DNA from: Mannheimia glucosida
Lineage (GTDB): Bacteria > Pseudomonadota > Gammaproteobacteria > Enterobacterales > Pasteurellaceae
Direction of reading: 5' to 3'
DNA: 64,000 bases
Assembly: GCF_046267875.1 (NCBI RefSeq)
Contig: NZ_CP176502.1
Coordinates: 1,426,001-1,490,000, forward strand
Positions 26,467 through 34,618 of this stretch are shown piece after piece (position 1 is the first letter of the stretch; every line of letters starts with the position of its first letter). The notes beneath the pieces were generated by a model that did no database searches, was not told the DNA's origin, and saw only the letters and a list, made by a program, of their open reading frames with translations. Position numbers and translations under genes: made by a program.

Positions 26467-27225
26467 ATGCCGACATTAAGTGTTGCAATGATTGTTAAAA
26501 ATGAAGCTCAAGATTTACGGGATTGCCTTGACACGGTAAAAGATTGGGTTGACGAAATTGTGATTTTAGATAGTGGCAGTACCGATGAAACGCCACAAAT
26601 TGCCGCTGAATACAACGCAAAGTTCTACACTAACACCGATTGGCAAGGTTTTGGCAAACAGCGTCAGTTAGCTCAACAATATGTGACCAGTGATTATGTA
26701 CTTTGGCTTGATGCAGATGAGCGGGTAACGGCTGAACTGAAGCAATCTATTTTACAAGCGGTCAAAAATGATGAAAAAAATACCGTTTATCAAATCAGCC
26801 GCTTAAGCGAAGTCTTTGGCAAACAAATCCGTCATTCCGGTTGGTATCCGGATTATGTGGTGAGATTATATCGCACGGAATTTGCCAAATATGGCGATGA
26901 ATTGGTACACGAAAAAGTGCATTACCCAAAAGAGGCAAAAATCCAAAAACTACAAGGCGATTTGCTACATTTTACCTATAAAGATATTCATCACTATTTG
27001 GTGAAATCGGCAAGTTACGCTAAAGCGTGGGCAATCCAACGGGCAAATGCAGGCAAAACAGCCAGCTTATTTGATGGCGTGACTCACGCTATTGGTTGTT
27101 TTGTGAAAATGTACCTATTAAAAGCCGGCTTTTTAGACGGCAAGCAAGGCTTTTTATTGGCCGTCCTTTCCGCACATTCTACTTTTGTAAAATATGCGGA
27201 CTTATGGAATCGTACTCGGAAATGA
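26467..27225 (+). CDS. GT2 glycosyltransferase, WaaE/LgtF type
   Basis: Family 2 glycosyltransferase resembling WaaE (KdtX) of Serratia/Klebsiella and LgtF of Haemophilus, which add glucose to heptose I of the lipooligosaccharide inner core. In 252 residues it has the N-terminal MIVKNEAQDLRDCLDTVKDW, DSGSTDETPQIA, the DxD motif WLDADERV (about 78-84) and the C-terminal membrane-associated region typical of WaaE. It converges with a GT9 gene, also of core biosynthesis. The sugar specificity is inference. Confidence 0.82.
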   Translation: MPTLSVAMIVKNEAQDLRDCLDTVKDWVDEIVILDSGSTDETPQIAAEYNAKFYTNTDWQGFGKQRQLAQQYVTSDYVLWLDADERVTAELKQSILQAVKNDEKNTVYQISRLSEVFGKQIRHSGWYPDYVVRLYRTEFAKYGDELVHEKVHYPKEAKIQKLQGDLLHFTYKDIHHYLVKSASYAKAWAIQRANAGKTASLFDGVTHAIGCFVKMYLLKAGFLDGKQGFLLAVLSAHSTFVKYADLWNRTRK

Positions 27226-27238
27226 TACTTTTTAAGCA

Positions 27239-27292
27239 CTCTCTCCACTTGTGGGAGAGAGGCTGATAAAATTGCGTGCAGCAATTTTATCA
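27239..27292. repeat. Two adjacent strong inverted repeats
   Basis: CTCTCTCC...GGGAGAGAG (27239-27261) is followed at once by TGATAAAATTGC and GCAATTTTATCA (27264-27292, 12-bp perfect arms, loop GTGCA). The second hairpin runs into the stop codon of the opposite-strand GT9 gene, and GAGAGAGG flanks it again. It may act as a convergent terminator, or be a copy of an interspersed repeat, because the GA-rich tract recurs on both sides. Confidence 0.6.
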
Positions 27293-28330
27293 GAGAGAGG
27301 GGGTATTCCACATTCTCCGAATAAACGGTACTATCGTTTTTAATGCCTCAGAAATAGAAATTAAAGTTAAATTCATTTGTGAGGCTTTATCTGACGGCGG
27401 ACAAAATGCAATATGTTTATCCGCATCATTAATCGGTTTCCAACGGCGAGGAATGGCAGAAAGTCGGCTCGGGTAGAAGCCGATGGTTGGAATATTTAAC
27501 GCCCCACTAATATGTAACGGACCGGTTGAGCCGGCAATGAATAAATCTGCACAGGCGAGCGATCGGGTAAAATCTTTTAACCCATCATTTTTATCATAAA
27601 CCACTACATTTTGGTGATTGATTTGTTGAGCTAACTGCTGGGCTTTTTCGCTTTCGCCTTTCCCTGCGGTGAGTACCACATAGCAATCAAATTCTGCCAA
27701 AATACCTTGAATTAACTCTGCATACTGTTCTATAGATAAATTATTTGCCGAACCACCGGTTGAACTATGCACAAATACCCACTTTTTAACGGTGGTAATA
27801 TTGAGTTGTTCGCATAATTTTGCTTTTTGTACTTGGATGGTTTGCTGTTCAACGCTTAAGTATGGCGTGTGTGGTTCAATAATTTGGATATTGTGTTTGT
27901 TTAAAAAAGCACGGGCTAAATCCAAATTATATTCGGATTCCGCTTTTGCCGACTGAGAACGACGTTGGGTTAAACGGTGGTTATATAAAAATTGGAATAA
28001 TTTAGTTGCTGGAGCTAGGCGGTATTTAATCCCACTTTGCCAGGTGAGCTTGGCATTATACCAGTCTGAAACAAAGCAAATAACCGCATCAAATTGCTCA
28101 TTTTTAACCGCTTGTAAAATACGGTTAAATTCATTTTTATCTTTTTTATTCGCAGTATCAATAATAATCTTATCAATAGAAGGGCAAAGCTCGGCAAGTG
28201 GAGCTGTGTAACTTGGCACAAGAGCGGTAATTTCCACATTCGGCATTGATTGCTTCAACATAGCAAATGCTGGAAAGCAGACCATAAAGTCCCCAATTTT
28301 ATCATTACGGATTACGAGTAGTTTTTTCAT
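27290..28330 (-). CDS. GT9 heptosyltransferase-like protein
   Basis: Glycosyltransferase family 9 protein related to ADP-heptose:LPS heptosyltransferases (RfaF/WaaF, OpsX). The 346 residues start MKKLLVIRNDKIGDFMVCFP, the typical GT9 opening with the acceptor-site aspartate, and contain WVFVHSSTGGSANNLS and LFIAGSTGPLHISGALNIPT, the nucleotide-heptose binding motifs. Convergent with the WaaE-like gene, so both probably build the lipooligosaccharide core. The last residues (WNTPSL) are encoded at the edge of the inverted repeat at 27264-27292. Confidence 0.85.
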   Translation of the reverse strand: MKKLLVIRNDKIGDFMVCFPAFAMLKQSMPNVEITALVPSYTAPLAELCPSIDKIIIDTANKKDKNEFNRILQAVKNEQFDAVICFVSDWYNAKLTWQSGIKYRLAPATKLFQFLYNHRLTQRRSQSAKAESEYNLDLARAFLNKHNIQIIEPHTPYLSVEQQTIQVQKAKLCEQLNITTVKKWVFVHSSTGGSANNLSIEQYAELIQGILAEFDCYVVLTAGKGESEKAQQLAQQINHQNVVVYDKNDGLKDFTRSLACADLFIAGSTGPLHISGALNIPTIGFYPSRLSAIPRRWKPINDADKHIAFCPPSDKASQMNLTLISISEALKTIVPFIRRMWNTPSL

Positions 28331-28513
28331 TCTGATTTTCTCTATTACTTTTAGGTTTTCAGTAAATTATAAGCGGTCAAATTTCACAAAAAATTTGCAA
28401 ATCATCGGGCTAAATTTTAGATGAATTTTTACTACTTTTCAGCTAGAATATTTTGCTTGAACGTAAGCATTTGCGTTTGAATATTTTTACTTTCAAAATT
28501 TATAGGAATTCGT

Positions 28514-29845
28514 ATGTCAGCAACAATTTTAGAAGCTTTACCTTTAGGGCAGAAAGTGGGTATCGCCTTTTCAGGCGGTTTAGATACCTCAGCAGCACTG
28601 TTATGGATGCGTAAAAAAGGGGCAGTGCCTTATGCGTACACCGCAAATTTAGGTCAGCCGGATGAAGATGATTACAACGCAATTCCGAAAAAAGCGATGG
28701 AATATGGGGCTGAAAATGCACGTTTAATCGACTGTCGCCAACAGTTAGCTCACGAAGGAATTGCCGCAATTCAATGTGGTGCCTTCCATATTTCAACCGG
28801 CGGTATTCCGTATTTCAACACCACGCCTCTTGGTCGTGCGGTAACCGGCACAATGTTGGTTGCAGCAATGAAAGAAGATGATGTGAATATTTGGGGCGAT
28901 GGTTCAACCTTTAAAGGTAACGATATTGAGCGTTTCTATCGTTACGGTTTATTAACCAATCCAAAATTAAAAATTTATAAGCCGTGGTTAGACCAACTGT
29001 TCATTGATGAATTAGGTGGTCGTTTAGAAATGTCCAAATTCTTAATTGAAAACGGTTTTGACTATAAAATGTCGGTGGAAAAAGCCTACTCTACAGACTC
29101 GAATATGTTAGGTGCAACCCACGAGGCGAAAGATTTAGAAGAATTAAGCACCGGTATGAAGATCGTAAAACCGATTATGGGCGTGGCATTCTGGGACGAG
29201 TCAGTTGAAATTAAAGCGGAAACCGTTTCTGTTACCTTTGAAGAAGGTGTGCCGGTAGCGTTAAACGGTAAACGTATTGATGACGCTGTTGAATTAATTA
29301 TGGAGGCGAACCGCATTGGTGGTCGCCACGGTTTGGGAATGTCAGACCAAATCGAAAACCGTATCATTGAAGCGAAATCTCGTGGTATTTACGAAGCACC
29401 GGGAATGGCATTATTACACATCGCCTATGAGCGTTTAGTCACCGGTATTCACAACGAAGATACGATTGAGCAATATCGCATTAACGGATTACGTTTAGGG
29501 CGTTTATTGTATCAAGGCCGCTGGTTTGACCCGCAAGCTTTAATGTTGCGTGAAACGGCTCAACGTTGGGTGGCAAAAGCGATTACCGGTACGGTCACGC
29601 TTGAGTTACGCCGTGGTAACGATTTCACTATTCTTAACACTGAATCGCCAAACTTAACCTACGAAGCAGAACGTTTAAGTATGGAAAAAGTAGAAGATGC
29701 ACCGTTTACGCCGGCGGATCGTATTGGTCAATTAACAATGCGTAACTTAGATATTGTCGATACCCGTGGTAAATTAGCAGTTTATACCGATGCAGGTTTA
29801 TTGGCGGCTAATAATAGCGTGATTCCACAACTTGGAAAAAAATAA
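28514..29845 (+). CDS. argG: Argininosuccinate synthase
   Basis: ATP-dependent condensation of citrulline and aspartate in arginine synthesis. The 443-residue protein starts with the P-loop-like IAFSGGLDTSAALLWMRKKG and contains STGGIPYFNTTPLGRAVTGT and the citrulline-site region DGSTFKGNDIERF. This is the long type found in E. coli (447). AGGAATTC lies just before the ATG. Two TGAAT-containing near-dyads upstream could be degenerate ARG boxes but are not convincing. Confidence 0.97.
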   Translation: MSATILEALPLGQKVGIAFSGGLDTSAALLWMRKKGAVPYAYTANLGQPDEDDYNAIPKKAMEYGAENARLIDCRQQLAHEGIAAIQCGAFHISTGGIPYFNTTPLGRAVTGTMLVAAMKEDDVNIWGDGSTFKGNDIERFYRYGLLTNPKLKIYKPWLDQLFIDELGGRLEMSKFLIENGFDYKMSVEKAYSTDSNMLGATHEAKDLEELSTGMKIVKPIMGVAFWDESVEIKAETVSVTFEEGVPVALNGKRIDDAVELIMEANRIGGRHGLGMSDQIENRIIEAKSRGIYEAPGMALLHIAYERLVTGIHNEDTIEQYRINGLRLGRLLYQGRWFDPQALMLRETAQRWVAKAITGTVTLELRRGNDFTILNTESPNLTYEAERLSMEKVEDAPFTPADRIGQLTMRNLDIVDTRGKLAVYTDAGLLAANNSVIPQLGKK

Positions 29846-29891
29846 TCAGTTGATCTCCATTCTGATAACTTTTAGAATTTAGCCTAAAAGC

Positions 29892-29921
29892 TGCCCCAAA
29901 GTTAATGCTTTGGGGCTTTTA
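29892..29921 (+). terminator. Terminator after argG
   Basis: CCCCAAAG/CTTTGGGG stem with loop TTAATG followed by CTTTT. It lies only about 15 bp before the rnhA start, so rnhA must use a promoter within or beyond this hairpin, or rely on read-through. Confidence 0.85.
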
Positions 29922-29934
29922 TTTTCAAAGCGTG

Positions 29935-30399
29935 ATGATGAAATTAGTTGAAATTTTTACAGACGGTTCTTGTTTAGGCAACCCCGGCAAAGGGGGGATT
30001 GGTATTTTGCTGCGTTATAACGGGTACGAAAAAACCGTGAGCAAAGGCTATTTTCAAACCACCAATAACCGAATGGAATTGCGGGCGGTGATTGAGGCTT
30101 TAGCAATGCTAAAAGAGCCTTGTAAGGTGCAACTCAATAGTGACAGCCAATATATGAAAAACGGGATCCAAAAATGGATTTTTAACTGGAAGAAAAATGA
30201 CTGGAAAACCAGCGATAAAAAGCCAGTTAAAAATAAAGATTTATGGGTTGCTTTAGACCAAGAAATTCAACGCCACCAAATTGAATGGAGTTGGGTGAAA
30301 GGGCATTCAGGACATCGTGAAAATGAGATTTGCGATGAGCTGGCTAAACAAGGAGCAAATAATCCAACGTTGGACGATGTTGGTTATATTGCAGACTAG
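29935..30399 (+). CDS. rnhA: Ribonuclease HI
   Basis: Degrades the RNA strand of RNA-DNA hybrids. All four acidic active-site residues are visible in context: VEIFTDGSCLGNPGKGG (Asp10), NRMELRAVIEAL (Glu48), LNSDSQYMKNG (Asp70) and GHRENEICDELA (Asp134). Start at 29935 (MMKLVEIF) or 29938 gives 154 or 153 residues (E. coli 155); the longer frame to 29905 reads through the argG terminator and is rejected. No strong Shine-Dalgarno is seen. Confidence 0.95.
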   Translation: MMKLVEIFTDGSCLGNPGKGGIGILLRYNGYEKTVSKGYFQTTNNRMELRAVIEALAMLKEPCKVQLNSDSQYMKNGIQKWIFNWKKNDWKTSDKKPVKNKDLWVALDQEIQRHQIEWSWVKGHSGHRENEICDELAKQGANNPTLDDVGYIAD

Positions 30400-30488
30400 G
30401 TTTTACAAGCGGTCGGATTGTGTAAATTTTTTACCGAATTTAACCGCTTGTATTTGCATAAAGCACTTATTTTTAGCAAAATAGTGCT

Positions 30489-30504
30489 ACGCAAACGTTT
30501 TCTT
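30489..30504 (+). promoter_or_regulatory. PurR operator (PUR box)
   Basis: ACGCAAACGTTTTCTT matches the E. coli PurR consensus ACGCAAACGTTTNCNT at every defined position. It lies 41 bp before the cvpA start, overlapping the expected promoter, as in the E. coli cvpA-purF operon. The cognate repressor gene is at 12285. Confidence 0.93.
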
Positions 30505-30544
30505 TTTTTGTAGAATAGGAGAGCTTTACGCTTTAAGGTGTGTT

Positions 30545-31048
30545 ATGGTTGATTTAATTGTTATCGGAATCATTGCTTTTTCAGTGCTTATCAGTTTATG
30601 GCGAGGTTTTACCAATGAAGCATTATCGCTACTTGGTTGGGTAATCGCCTTTTTTGTGGCAAGCTCGTTTTATCCTTATTTAAGCGGTTATCTCACACAA
30701 ATTAATTCGGTTTATTTGCAAAATTCAGAATTTTTACGCAATGGTATTGCAGCAGCGATTCTGTTCATTTTGACTTTAATTGTTTGTGGTGTGATCAACG
30801 GTTTATTAGGCAAAGTGATTGATTTGAGCGGAATGTCTATCACCGACCGTATTTTAGGCGGTGCTTTTGGGGCATTGCGTGGTATTTTAATTGTGTCGGC
30901 TATTTTATTTTTCTTAGATACCTTTACCCAAGCAAGCCAAACGGAATTATGGAAATCATCGCTATTAATTCCGCATTTTGACTTTATTGTGAAGTGGTTC
31001 TTTGAACAGTTACAAGCAAATTCCAGTTTTTTAAACACGACTAAATAA
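30545..31048 (+). CDS. cvpA: CvpA-family membrane protein
   Basis: Inner-membrane protein needed for colicin V production in E. coli and for envelope stress resistance; its molecular role is unclear. The 167 residues show four hydrophobic segments (about 3-20, 28-45, 63-87, 103-122) and the family motif WRGFTNEALSLLGWVIAFFVA. It is the first gene of the cvpA-purF operon under the PUR box, 14 bp ahead of purF. Confidence 0.93.
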   Translation: MVDLIVIGIIAFSVLISLWRGFTNEALSLLGWVIAFFVASSFYPYLSGYLTQINSVYLQNSEFLRNGIAAAILFILTLIVCGVINGLLGKVIDLSGMSITDRILGGAFGALRGILIVSAILFFLDTFTQASQTELWKSSLLIPHFDFIVKWFFEQLQANSSFLNTTK

Positions 31049-31062
31049 AGAGGTTTTTCTAT

Positions 31063-32580
31063 ATGTGCGGCATTGTCGGTATTATTGGGAACTCGCCGGT
31101 GAATCAGGCGATTTATGATGGTTTAACATTACTTCAACACCGAGGACAAGATGCCGCAGGTATCGTCACCATAGACGATGAAAATCGTTTCCGCTTACGC
31201 AAAGCTAACGGCTTAGTCAGCGATGTTTTCCAGCAAGAGCATATGGTGAGATTACAAGGTAATGTTGGAATTGGTCACGTTCGCTACCCAACAGCAGGTA
31301 GCTCAAGTGTGTCTGAAGCCCAGCCATTTTATGTCAATTCACCTTTCGGCATTACCTTAGTTCACAACGGTAATTTAACCAATAATGCGGAACTTAAAGA
31401 GCGTTTATACAACGAAGCCCGTCGTCACGTAAATACCAATTCCGATTCTGAATCCCTTCTTAATATTTTTGCTTACTTTTTAGATCTCTATTCCACTCAG
31501 CATTTAAGTCCAGATAATATCTTTGAAACGGTTCGTAAAACCAATGATAGCATTCGTGGTGCTTATGCTTGCATTGCGATGATTATCGGACACGGTATGG
31601 TTGCCTTCCGTGATCCATTCGGTATTCGCCCGTTAGTGTTGGGTAAACGTGAAATCGAGGGCAAAACCGAATATATGTTTGCTTCGGAAAGTGTGGCTCT
31701 TGATGTAGTCGGGTTTGAATTTGTGCGAGATGTACTGCCGGGTGAAGCGATTTATGTTACCTTTGATGGGCAATTACATTCGCAAATTTGTACCGATAAT
31801 CCAAAACTGAATCCTTGTATTTTTGAATATGTCTATTTTGCCCGTCCTGATTCCGTCATTGATGGCGTTTCTGTATATTCTGCACGAGTGCATATGGGCG
31901 AATTATTAGGTGAGAAAATTAAACGTGAATGGGGACGAATTATCGATGATATTGATGTGGTGATCCCGATCCCTGAAACCTCAAATGATATTGCGGTACG
32001 TATTGCTAATATGTTGTATAAACCGTATCGTCAAGGGTTTGTTAAAAACCGCTATGTAGCTCGAACCTTTATTATGCCGGGGCAAGCTCAGCGTAAAAGC
32101 TCGGTTCGCCGTAAATTAAATGCGATTGCCTCGGAGTTTAAAGGTAAAAGTGTGTTATTGGTTGATGATTCTATTGTACGAGGCACAACGTCTGAACAAA
32201 TTGTGGAAATGGCAAGAGCTGCCGGTGCAAAACGGGTTTATTTTGCCTCTGCCGCACCGGAAATTCGCTACCCGAATGTGTATGGCATTGATATGCCGAC
32301 TTGTGAGGAATTAGTTGCTTATGATCGTTCGGTGGAAGAAGTGGCAGAGATGATTGGGGTGGATAAATTGATTTTCCAAGACCTTGAAGCACTTTATAAG
32401 TCTATTCAACTGGAAAATCCGACTATTCATCGCTTTGATGACTCTGTATTTACAGGAGAATATATTACAGGTGATGTAGATAAATGCTATTTAGACAGTA
32501 TAGCAAGATCTCGAAACGATAAAGCAAAAGCAGAAGCTGCCAGACAAGCCACCAATTTAGAAATTCATAACGAAAGATAA
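31063..32580 (+). CDS. purF: Amidophosphoribosyltransferase
   Basis: First committed enzyme of purine synthesis: PRPP and glutamine to phosphoribosylamine. The 505-residue protein starts MCGIVGI, leaving Cys1 as glutaminase nucleophile after Met removal, with HRGQDAAGI and HNGNLTNN. The PRPP-binding motif VLLVDDSIVRGTTSEQIV is near residue 365. Length equals E. coli PurF (505). Regulation by PurR is expected from the operator upstream of cvpA. Confidence 0.97.
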   Translation: MCGIVGIIGNSPVNQAIYDGLTLLQHRGQDAAGIVTIDDENRFRLRKANGLVSDVFQQEHMVRLQGNVGIGHVRYPTAGSSSVSEAQPFYVNSPFGITLVHNGNLTNNAELKERLYNEARRHVNTNSDSESLLNIFAYFLDLYSTQHLSPDNIFETVRKTNDSIRGAYACIAMIIGHGMVAFRDPFGIRPLVLGKREIEGKTEYMFASESVALDVVGFEFVRDVLPGEAIYVTFDGQLHSQICTDNPKLNPCIFEYVYFARPDSVIDGVSVYSARVHMGELLGEKIKREWGRIIDDIDVVIPIPETSNDIAVRIANMLYKPYRQGFVKNRYVARTFIMPGQAQRKSSVRRKLNAIASEFKGKSVLLVDDSIVRGTTSEQIVEMARAAGAKRVYFASAAPEIRYPNVYGIDMPTCEELVAYDRSVEEVAEMIGVDKLIFQDLEALYKSIQLENPTIHRFDDSVFTGEYITGDVDKCYLDSIARSRNDKAKAEAARQATNLEIHNER

Positions 32581-32583
32581 AAG

Positions 32584-32611
32584 AAACTCGCAGTGAAAAC
32601 TGCGAGTTTTT
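32584..32611. terminator. Bidirectional terminator after purF
   Basis: AAACTCGCAG and CTGCGAGTTT form a 10-bp stem with loop TGAAAA and a following T-run. It sits between the convergent purF and the small secreted-protein gene. Confidence 0.9.
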
Positions 32612-32613
32612 TA

Positions 32614-33063
32614 CTATTGATTTTTCTTAGTGAGTGCATTTTCCATACTTTTATAAATCTCTTTATATCTAGGTTTAAATGTATCGCATTTTTCGGGATC
32701 TACATTTGCTTTTTGGTGATTTAAACGAGAATGCAGTAAATGGAAATACTCGGTAGAAAGCGTATCATTTTGCATCAGTTTCTGATTTTCCTCTCCGAGC
32801 AACTCTTTTAGAAGCTGATATTCAAAATATTGCATCGTTAAATTTTCAGCCAGATTCCAATTTGCGTAGATTTGCTGGTAACCGGGTTTAGCTAACTCAG
32901 GATAGATACATTGCTCAATATTATTGAGCTGGCGTATCAAAATTCTGACATCTATTTCTGAGATTTTATATTTAGGCTCAGTTGAAGCGGTTATATTTTG
33001 CAAATTATTTGCAAGCACGGCGCTCGGTAGAAGTAAGAATATGGCAGATAGTTTTTTTAACAT
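32614..33063 (-). CDS. Small secreted protein of unknown function
   Basis: A 149-residue protein with a clear signal peptide (MLKKLSAIFLLLPSAVLA, cut before NNLQN). The mature part is mostly alpha-helical and charged, with two cysteines (in EQCIYPEL and EKCDTFKP) that could form a disulfide in the periplasm. I do not recognise a named family, although it looks like the small Pasteurellaceae-specific periplasmic proteins. It lies 12 bp downstream of mltA and is probably cotranscribed with it. Confidence 0.75.
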   Translation of the reverse strand: MLKKLSAIFLLLPSAVLANNLQNITASTEPKYKISEIDVRILIRQLNNIEQCIYPELAKPGYQQIYANWNLAENLTMQYFEYQLLKELLGEENQKLMQNDTLSTEYFHLLHSRLNHQKANVDPEKCDTFKPRYKEIYKSMENALTKKNQ

Positions 33064-33075
33064 AGTTACTCTGTA

Positions 33076-34182
33076 TTAATTTAATACCCAAACACGGCCG
33101 TAATGTTTCATTAAACCTGCGATATGGCCTGCTTTATCGCCAATCCCTTGATATAAATCGAAGTGATGGCCTTTCACTGCACCGCCAACATCAAGAGCCA
33201 CCATTAAACGCATTTCGTGTTTGCCGGTCCAATTTCCTTTGCTATCAATCAACGGCATTTCGACCAACAACACGCTACCTGATGGCACAATGCTACGATC
33301 TGATGCAACAGATGCAAGTGGTACTAACGGCACACCGGCAGAGCCTTTTACCTGACCGGTAGGATCGTTTTTAAAGAAAACATACGATGGATTACGCTCC
33401 AACAAACCTTGAACACGGCTAGGGTTACGTTGCCCCCATTCACGGATAGCCTGCACTGACATTTTCTCTTTCGGAATTTCGCCATCTTCTACTAATAAAC
33501 GCCCAACGCTGGCATATTTAAAGCCATTTTGCCCTGCATAAGCAAAATAGTTTAAGCGACCATCGCCAAAGTCAACGTAACCGCTACCTTGAACACCTAA
33601 TAAGAAGTTATCGAGCATTGAATTACTATAAGCCAGTTCTAAGCCCTGACCTTGCAATGCTCCTGCGTAAATTTCCGCCCGTGAAAAACGTTTGCTAGAC
33701 GGCATCGCATAAATTGGGTATTGGTATTGCCCCTGAGGAGTTCTACGGGCTTTGATAACCGGCGAGTAATACCCTGTCATTAACACATTCTGATAGCCAT
33801 CTTCGCCACGCATTAAACGAGTACTAATACCATATTTTGCTAAATCATTAATATTACCGCCCGATGAGATCCAACGACTGATTTTTCCGTAAGCGATAGC
33901 ATAAGAATCTGCCAAGCTACTATAGGCTCTGACATTAGAAAGCTGCTGTAAAAAGTCTCGTTGATTAACAGGAGCAGCATTTAATCCTAAACGTCCAGCT
34001 TGAAAATGTGTGCCATAAGGCATAAAGTGACGACCATTATATTTTGCTCCAAATTTAGCTTTTTCCGCATCATAAGAGGTTGTTTTGCCTTTTTGGCCTG
34101 AAGACGAACACGCCACTAATACCGTTGCAATCGCTACCACGCTAGCTGCCGCAATAGCTTTTTTATATGCTTTCCAATTCAT
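33076..34182 (-). CDS. mltA: MltA, membrane-bound lytic transglycosylase A
   Basis: Outer-membrane lipoprotein that cleaves glycan strands of peptidoglycan to 1,6-anhydromuropeptides. The 368 residues start with a lipoprotein signal ending in the lipobox LVAC (Cys25). Family segments are MTGYYSPVIKARRTPQGQYQ, YVDFGDGRLNYFAYAGQNG and the 3D domain ending LMVALDVGGAVKGHHFDLYQ, which carries the catalytic aspartate. Length equals E. coli MltA (365). Confidence 0.95.
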   Translation of the reverse strand: MNWKAYKKAIAAASVVAIATVLVACSSSGQKGKTTSYDAEKAKFGAKYNGRHFMPYGTHFQAGRLGLNAAPVNQRDFLQQLSNVRAYSSLADSYAIAYGKISRWISSGGNINDLAKYGISTRLMRGEDGYQNVLMTGYYSPVIKARRTPQGQYQYPIYAMPSSKRFSRAEIYAGALQGQGLELAYSNSMLDNFLLGVQGSGYVDFGDGRLNYFAYAGQNGFKYASVGRLLVEDGEIPKEKMSVQAIREWGQRNPSRVQGLLERNPSYVFFKNDPTGQVKGSAGVPLVPLASVASDRSIVPSGSVLLVEMPLIDSKGNWTGKHEMRLMVALDVGGAVKGHHFDLYQGIGDKAGHIAGLMKHYGRVWVLN

Positions 34183-34391
34183 CGAATATCCTTGTATCGT
34201 TAATAAAATGTGAAAAATAAACAGAAGAATAGCAAAAACAGCGACAAAATAAAACCAGAATATAATTTGATCGTTTTTACAACGATAAGCGTATTTTTAT
34301 ACTATATCTGTTGAAATTTACATCACTTAGAGTAATTTTGTATGATTTTACTTGTCATTATGTCAAATTGATATATTATAGCCTCATCAGA

Positions 34392-34468
<77 letters not shown>

Positions 34469-34474
34469 CATTCC

Positions 34475-34508
34475 AAACCCTCGATAGTGAATCACATCGA
34501 GGGTTTTC
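34475..34508 (+). terminator. Terminator after initiator tRNA
   Basis: AAACCCTCGAT pairs with ATCGAGGGTTT across a 10-nt loop, followed by TTC-GTTTTATT. It is immediately downstream of tRNA-fMet. Confidence 0.88.
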
Positions 34509-34618
34509 GTTTTATTTGCCAAAAAACAGCAAAAAATAACCGCTTGTTGACTGCAAAAGCTTCCTCTCGCTTTCATTTCTCGTTACACTTCTACTACATT
34601 TACGCTTTTTTGATTATT

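Noticed and set aside
28422..28495. ARG boxes upstream of argG
   Set aside because: Two TGAAT...TTCA dyads exist, but the half-site spacing is too long and they are too far apart for the known tandem ArgR arrangement.
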